In this document: positions 59,963 through 64,000 of the stretch, one piece after another
How positions within the stretch are numbered: position 1 is the stretch's first letter
Layout: every line of letters begins with the position of its first letter
Source of the DNA: Halomonas sp. THAF5a
GTDB lineage: Bacteria > Pseudomonadota > Gammaproteobacteria > Pseudomonadales > Halomonadaceae
Length of the DNA: 64,000 bases
Reading direction: 5' to 3'
NCBI RefSeq assembly: GCF_009363755.1
Contig: NZ_CP045417.1
Coordinates: 744,001-808,000 of the forward strand
The notes under the pieces: generated by a model
Database searches by the model: none
Seen by the model: only the letters and a program-made list of their open reading frames with translations
Told to the model about the DNA's origin: nothing
Position numbers and translations under genes: made by a program

Positions 59963-60433
59963 ATGGAGACGCTATTGTTGGCCCTCTCGACGGGGCTGGG
60001 CCTGGGGCTCTCGCCCTGGGCCCCGGGAACGCTCGGCGCGCTGCTGGGTCTGCCGCTCGCCTGGTGGCTGCTGGGGCGCTCGCGACGAATGCAGCTCGCC
60101 CTCACGGCGGCGCTGATGGTGGCGGCGATGCCGGTCTGCCATCAGGCCGCGAGCGCGCTGGGCCTCAAGGACGACGGGCGCATCGTGCTCGACGAGATCG
60201 TCGCCTTTCCGGTGGCGGTGCTCGGCCAGGCCGCGGCTCGCCACCCCGCGGCCCTGGCCGGGGCCTACGTGGTCTACCGTGGCTTCGACATCGCCAAGCC
60301 GGCGCCGGTGAGCCGGGCGGAGACGCTGCCCGGCGGCATCGGCATCGTGCTCGACGACGGCGTGGCCGCGGCCATGACCTGGCTGATCATGGCCGCAGGG
60401 CTCTCGCTCTGGCGCCGCCGGCGCCCCGGGTGA
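59963..60433 (+). CDS. pgpA: phosphatidylglycerophosphatase A
   Basis: Dephosphorylates phosphatidylglycerol phosphate at the inner membrane, 156 residues. PgpA motifs are LGLGLSPWAPGTLGALLG, KDDGRIVLDEIVAFPVAV, YRGFDIAKPAPV and LPGGIGIVLDDGVAA, which hold the conserved acidic residues. AGGGAGCAGGG lies directly upstream of the ATG, immediately after the 13-bp repeats. Confidence 0.92.
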   Translation: METLLLALSTGLGLGLSPWAPGTLGALLGLPLAWWLLGRSRRMQLALTAALMVAAMPVCHQAASALGLKDDGRIVLDEIVAFPVAVLGQAAARHPAALAGAYVVYRGFDIAKPAPVSRAETLPGGIGIVLDDGVAAAMTWLIMAAGLSLWRRRRPG

Positions 60434-60474
60434 GGCCGACTCACCCAGGCCGGCGGGGGCCCGGGTCGCCGGAT

Positions 60475-60506
60475 CGCCGAACCGTCGGAACGCCGAACCG
60501 TCGGAA
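60475..60506. repeat. 16-bp direct repeat after pgpA
   Basis: CGCCGAACCGTCGGAA occurs twice without interruption (60475-60490 and 60491-60506), followed by a degenerate third start TGCCGGGCCGGCAA. It lies in the 251-base gap between pgpA and the PepSY gene, where I see no gene. Confidence 0.8.
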
Positions 60507-60684
60507 TGCCGGGCCGGCAACGCGCACGCCGAGGCCGCGGGCGTCGCGCTGGCCGCTGCGCTACCATGTCGCCCTTTCCCTCGGCCGTTCCCGACCATGA
60601 TCCGAGCGCTCCTCGCTCCTCTCCGTCGTCGACCGGCCGCGCGGCGAGGGCGTGCGTCCTCATGACCCTTCGAGCGAGACTCCC

Positions 60685-62052
60685 ATGAGCAATGCCTCCA
60701 TCAGTTGCCCCTCCCTCCGACAACGGGCGCAGGATCGCTATCGCGCCGTCTGGCGCTGGCACTTCTATGCCGGGCTGATCGTCCTCCCGTTTCTGATCTC
60801 CCTGGCGATCACCGGTGCCCTCTATCTCTTCCACGACGACATCGATCGCTGGTGGCACGCCGACCTGATGACGGTCGAGGCCCGCGAGACGGCCATGGTG
60901 GATCCGAGCGTCCAGCGCGACGCGGCGCTGGCCGCGGTCGATGGCGAGGCGTTTCGCTACGTGCCGCCGGCCGGCGAGACCTTCGCCGCCGAGGTCGACG
61001 TGAGCCGCCCGGACGGCAGCCGGGTGGCGGTGTTCGTCGATCCCCATGACGGCGAGGTGACCGGCCAGATGCCCTACCGGGGCACCGTTATGTGGTGGGT
61101 GCGGCAGCTGCACAGCCTCAGCCTGTTCGGCGACAACGCCAGCCTGCTGATCGAGATCGTCGGCGGCTGGAGCATCCTGCTGGTGCTGACCGGCCTCTAT
61201 CTGTGGTGGCCGCGGGGCCGGCGCGGGGGCGTGGTGACGGTGCGCGCCAGGCCCGGCAAGCGGGTGTTCTGGCGCGACCTGCACGCGGTGACCGGGCTCT
61301 TCGTCGGCGGCGTCATCCTGTTCCTGGCCGTGACCGGCATGCCCTGGTCGGCGCTGTGGGGCAGCAAGGTCAACGAGCTGGCCAACGGCCACAACTTCGG
61401 CTACCCGGACGGCGTGCGGGTCAACGTGCCGATGTCCGACGAGCGCCTGGCCGAGCGCGAGGCCACGACCTGGTCGCTGGAGCAGGCGCAACTCCCGATC
61501 TCCGAGGTCAATGCCGGCGCGGCCGCGCCGATCGGCCTCGACCGCGCGGTGGCGATCTTCGATGAGCTGGGGCTGGCGCCGGGCTATGCGGTCAACCTGC
61601 CGGCCGGACCGACGGGCGTCTACACCGGCTCCGCCTACCCGGACGACCTGAGCCGACAGCGCGTCGTGCACCTCGACCAGTACCGCGGCGAGGCGCTGCT
61701 CGACATGCGCTATGCCGACTACGGCCCGCTGGGGCGCGGCCTGGAGTGGGGCATCAACGTGCACCTGGGCCAGCAGTACGGCCTGGCCAACAAGCTGATC
61801 CTGGCCCTGGCCTGCGCCGGCATCGTGCTGCTGTGTGTCTCCGCGGCGGTGATGTGGTGGACGCGCCGCCCGACCGGGAGGCTCGGCGTGCCGCCGACGC
61901 CCTCCGACCCGCGGCGGCTGCGCGGCGTGCTGGCGCTGCTGGCCATCGGCGGGGCGATCTTCCCGCTGGTCGGCGCCTCGCTGATCCTGATGGCCGCGGT
62001 GGATGCGCTGGTGCGGCGCCGGACGGCCGCCCGGCGAGCGGTCTCGGTCTAG
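60685..62052 (+). CDS. PepSY-associated membrane protein
   Basis: 455 residues from the ATG at 60685, four main membrane helices. WHFYAGLIVLPFLISLAITGALYLF, a first extracytoplasmic PepSY-like region, QLHSLSLFGDNASLLIEIVGGWSILLVLTGLYLWWPR and WRDLHAVTGLFVGGVILFLAVTGMPWS match the PepSY-TM family that includes iron-uptake reductases and copper-associated proteins. Histidines in the helices (WHFY, QLHSL, DLHAV) could bind haem. Its stop overlaps that of the convergent PhoD-like gene. Confidence 0.87.
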   Translation: MSNASISCPSLRQRAQDRYRAVWRWHFYAGLIVLPFLISLAITGALYLFHDDIDRWWHADLMTVEARETAMVDPSVQRDAALAAVDGEAFRYVPPAGETFAAEVDVSRPDGSRVAVFVDPHDGEVTGQMPYRGTVMWWVRQLHSLSLFGDNASLLIEIVGGWSILLVLTGLYLWWPRGRRGGVVTVRARPGKRVFWRDLHAVTGLFVGGVILFLAVTGMPWSALWGSKVNELANGHNFGYPDGVRVNVPMSDERLAEREATTWSLEQAQLPISEVNAGAAAPIGLDRAVAIFDELGLAPGYAVNLPAGPTGVYTGSAYPDDLSRQRVVHLDQYRGEALLDMRYADYGPLGRGLEWGINVHLGQQYGLANKLILALACAGIVLLCVSAAVMWWTRRPTGRLGVPPTPSDPRRLRGVLALLAIGGAIFPLVGASLILMAAVDALVRRRTAARRAVSV

Positions 62053-63992
62053 TCCGTCTCTGCCTCATCCTTGCCCGGGGGCGGCGGGAAGCGCACGTCG
62101 AACCCCCTGGCGTCGAGCTGGCGGATGTCGCTGGGGCGGCCCTCGGCGTCGAGCTCCACCAGGCCGATGCCGGCGCCGTTCCAGAGCCTTTCCCCCGCCT
62201 TGGCCCGATCGGGGTCGCGCGGCGAGACCACCATGCGGCGACGCTGGGTGAGCCAGTTGAGCGGCGAGCGTGGCGCATAGAGCCAGCGGTTCAGTCGGTC
62301 GAACCAGTCGAGCAGGGTGTCGGGGAAGGCGTTCTTCACGCCGCTGGAGGTGATCTGCCAGAGTCTCGGCCCCTCGCGGCGATGGCGGATGTGGATGTCG
62401 TAGGCGAAGGAGTAGTGCACGTCGCCGGAGAGGATCACGTAGTGGCCCGGGGTGCGGGAGTGGCGGAAGATGTTCATCATCACGCTCGCCGCGCCGCGGT
62501 GGGCCATCCAGTTCTCGGCATCCACCAGCAGTGGCCGGCCGGCCAGGGTGAAGAGCCGCTGGATGGTCTCGATCAGCTTGACGCCGAACATCGGCGCCGG
62601 CGAGACGATCACCACCGACGCCGCCCCCATCACGTTCTGCTGGAGCTCCGAGAGCGCCTCCCAGTCCATCAGGCCGGAAGGGCGGGTGGGGCTTCGCTCG
62701 CTGCGCCAGCGCCGGGTGCGGGTGTCGAGGATCACGAGCTTCGGGTCGCCCTCGACCTCGACCTCCCAGCCCTGGAAGCGCAGCAGCCGCTCGAGCACCG
62801 CATCCTGCTCCCCGGCGGGCAGCCAGCCCGCCTGGTCGGCGGCGCGCTCGAGCAGCGCGGCGGCGTCGTCGAGCGGCGCGGCCAGGCGTTCCGGGTCGTT
62901 GCCCCAGCCCTGGCAGAGCAGGTAGGCGAGCAGGGCGTTGCCGATGATCCGCTTCGAGAAGGGGTGGCCGTAAGCGGTGCTTTCCCAGTCCGCGGTGAGG
63001 TTCCAGTCGTCGGTGATGTCGTGGTCGTCGAAGATCATCAGCGAGGGCAGGTGGGCCATCACCCGGGCGGCGGCGGGCAGGCCCGCGGCGAAGCGCTCGA
63101 TCACCGCCCGCTCGGCACGAAAGCGTTCGGCGTGCGTCTCGTCCAGCGCCGGCGCCTCGAGGTTCACCAGGCGCCACGGGGTCGGCGACCAGGCGAGCAG
63201 GTACAAGGCGATCACCTCGGCGAAGCTCATCAGGTGGTTGTGGGCGTTGGCCGAGGTGAACACCGGCTTGCGCGCCCCGCCGAAGAAGCCTTTGCGCACC
63301 TTCTCGCTGCTCTCGGCCTCGGGCAGCAGCGCCTCGCGGCGATAGTAGCTCGCGGGGTCGGCGTAGAGCGCCTGGCTGTCGGCCACGGTGGCGCCCTCCA
63401 GGGTCTCGTCGAAGAGCCCCAGGCGACGGATCAGGGCATGGATGGCGACCAGCATCGGGCCGGCCACGTCGTCGGTGTAGACCTGGTCGCCGGTCATCAG
63501 CAGCCAGGCCGGCCAGGCCTCGGGCGAATCACGGCGCTCGGCGAGCCAGGCGTCGGCGCGCACCAGGCCGTCCGCGCCCTCGTGATGGGGGCGCCGGCAG
63601 GAGCCGTGCATCAGCCGGCCGTGGCGCTCGGCGAGCACGAAGCTGGGGTGCGTGGCGCCCTCGTGCAGCAGGTGGGGCGCCCAGTCCGCTATGCCGGTCG
63701 AGCCCGCCTCGCCGGGGAGCTTCAGGTCGTAGTCGATGCGCACGCCCCGGGGCAGGGGCGTGTCGAGGCGGACGTCGATCAGGTGCAGCCAGGCATCGCG
63801 CCCCAGCGGCAGCCGCCGCAGGCGCGAATCGTTGAGCGTCAGCCGGCGCGGCGTGTGCCCGACCGGGTGCAGCATCAGGCTCGGTGCGAGGGGTCGCGAG
63901 CCCACCAGCCAGATCACCAGGCGCTCCGCGCTCAGGCGACGCAGGATGGGGCCGGCGAGGACCTCGGGCAGGGGGGCGGTGTCGGAGGGCAT
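62049..63992 (-). CDS. PhoD-like metallophosphatase
   Basis: 647-residue calcineurin-like phosphoesterase of the alkaline phosphatase D group. Metal-site motifs are LMTGDQVYTDDVAGP, IFDDHDITDDWNLT and LSGDVHYSFAYDI. There is no Tat or Sec signal: the protein opens MPSDTAPLPEVLAGPILRRL, so unlike classical secreted PhoD it is probably cytoplasmic. An N-terminal beta-rich domain (about 20-120) precedes the catalytic part. The start is 9 bases from the right edge, so its promoter lies outside; an in-frame start further upstream cannot be excluded. Confidence 0.82.
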   Translation of the reverse strand: MPSDTAPLPEVLAGPILRRLSAERLVIWLVGSRPLAPSLMLHPVGHTPRRLTLNDSRLRRLPLGRDAWLHLIDVRLDTPLPRGVRIDYDLKLPGEAGSTGIADWAPHLLHEGATHPSFVLAERHGRLMHGSCRRPHHEGADGLVRADAWLAERRDSPEAWPAWLLMTGDQVYTDDVAGPMLVAIHALIRRLGLFDETLEGATVADSQALYADPASYYRREALLPEAESSEKVRKGFFGGARKPVFTSANAHNHLMSFAEVIALYLLAWSPTPWRLVNLEAPALDETHAERFRAERAVIERFAAGLPAAARVMAHLPSLMIFDDHDITDDWNLTADWESTAYGHPFSKRIIGNALLAYLLCQGWGNDPERLAAPLDDAAALLERAADQAGWLPAGEQDAVLERLLRFQGWEVEVEGDPKLVILDTRTRRWRSERSPTRPSGLMDWEALSELQQNVMGAASVVIVSPAPMFGVKLIETIQRLFTLAGRPLLVDAENWMAHRGAASVMMNIFRHSRTPGHYVILSGDVHYSFAYDIHIRHRREGPRLWQITSSGVKNAFPDTLLDWFDRLNRWLYAPRSPLNWLTQRRRMVVSPRDPDRAKAGERLWNGAGIGLVELDAEGRPSDIRQLDARGFDVRFPPPPGKDEAETD

Positions 63993-64000
63993 GACAGTCC

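Overview
The window is GC-rich (roughly two thirds G+C), dense, gammaproteobacterial DNA. Its gene content points to a moderately halophilic member of the Halomonadaceae (Halomonas-like): a betaine-type BCCT carrier, a glycine betaine/choline ABC system with two binding proteins, a fused TRAP transporter, and a P. aeruginosa/Halomonas-style DUF294-exonuclease pair. I see no phage, insertion sequence, CRISPR array or integrase. The only RNA gene found is a tRNA-Ile2(CAT).

Layout. 1-3.6 kb: glutathione-dependent formaldehyde oxidation (adhC, cut by the left edge, and fghA) separated by a 25-bp tandem repeat, then mtgA and an EamA exporter. 3.7-7.7 kb: a Tat-exported TRAP binding protein and a fused DctQM permease behind two FadR-type operators. 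7.7-11 kb: a DUF4168 protein, a cNMP/CBS/DUF294 protein and a DnaQ-like exonuclease. 11-17.7 kb: osmolyte uptake (BCCT, Usp-like protein, proVW plus two binding proteins). 18-24.7 kb: PQQ sugar dehydrogenase, LysR regulator, Fur-controlled TonB receptor, PRC-barrel protein, beta-propeller protein and the tRNA.

25.2-43.1 kb is the standout region: an exopolysaccharide locus with its own signalling system. It encodes two hybrid histidine kinases, a WecG-sugar transferase fusion, Wzx flippase, two GT2 and one GT4 glycosyltransferases, Wzy, Wzz, Wza, an H-NOX haem nitric-oxide sensor, a LuxO-type sigma-54 activator and GalE. I find five sigma-54-like promoters (GG-N10-G) in front of wecG-pss, wzx, the second GT2 gene, wza and hnox-luxO. 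Next to them are sites of the form TTGCA-N3-TGCAA, the form known for Vibrio LuxO. The two kinases have lost complementary parts: the first has an intact ATPase domain but no Hpt histidine, the second has an intact receiver and Hpt but no recognisable ATPase motifs. The inferred circuit is NO -> H-NOX -> kinase pair -> LuxO-like regulator -> sigma-54 -> EPS export and synthesis, with autoregulation.

43.1-64 kb: azlCD with an XRE-cupin regulator, a LysR regulator, a catabolic cluster (binding protein, aldehyde dehydrogenase, hydroxyacid dehydrogenase, M20 amidohydrolase, DUF3100 membrane protein), a diguanylate cyclase paired with a periplasmic molybdopterin-oxidoreductase-fold protein, sstT, an unusual 579-residue isocitrate dehydrogenase with an internal duplication, ynfA, ilvA, a ChaC-like cyclotransferase, pgpA, a PepSY membrane protein and a PhoD-like phosphatase reaching almost to the right edge.
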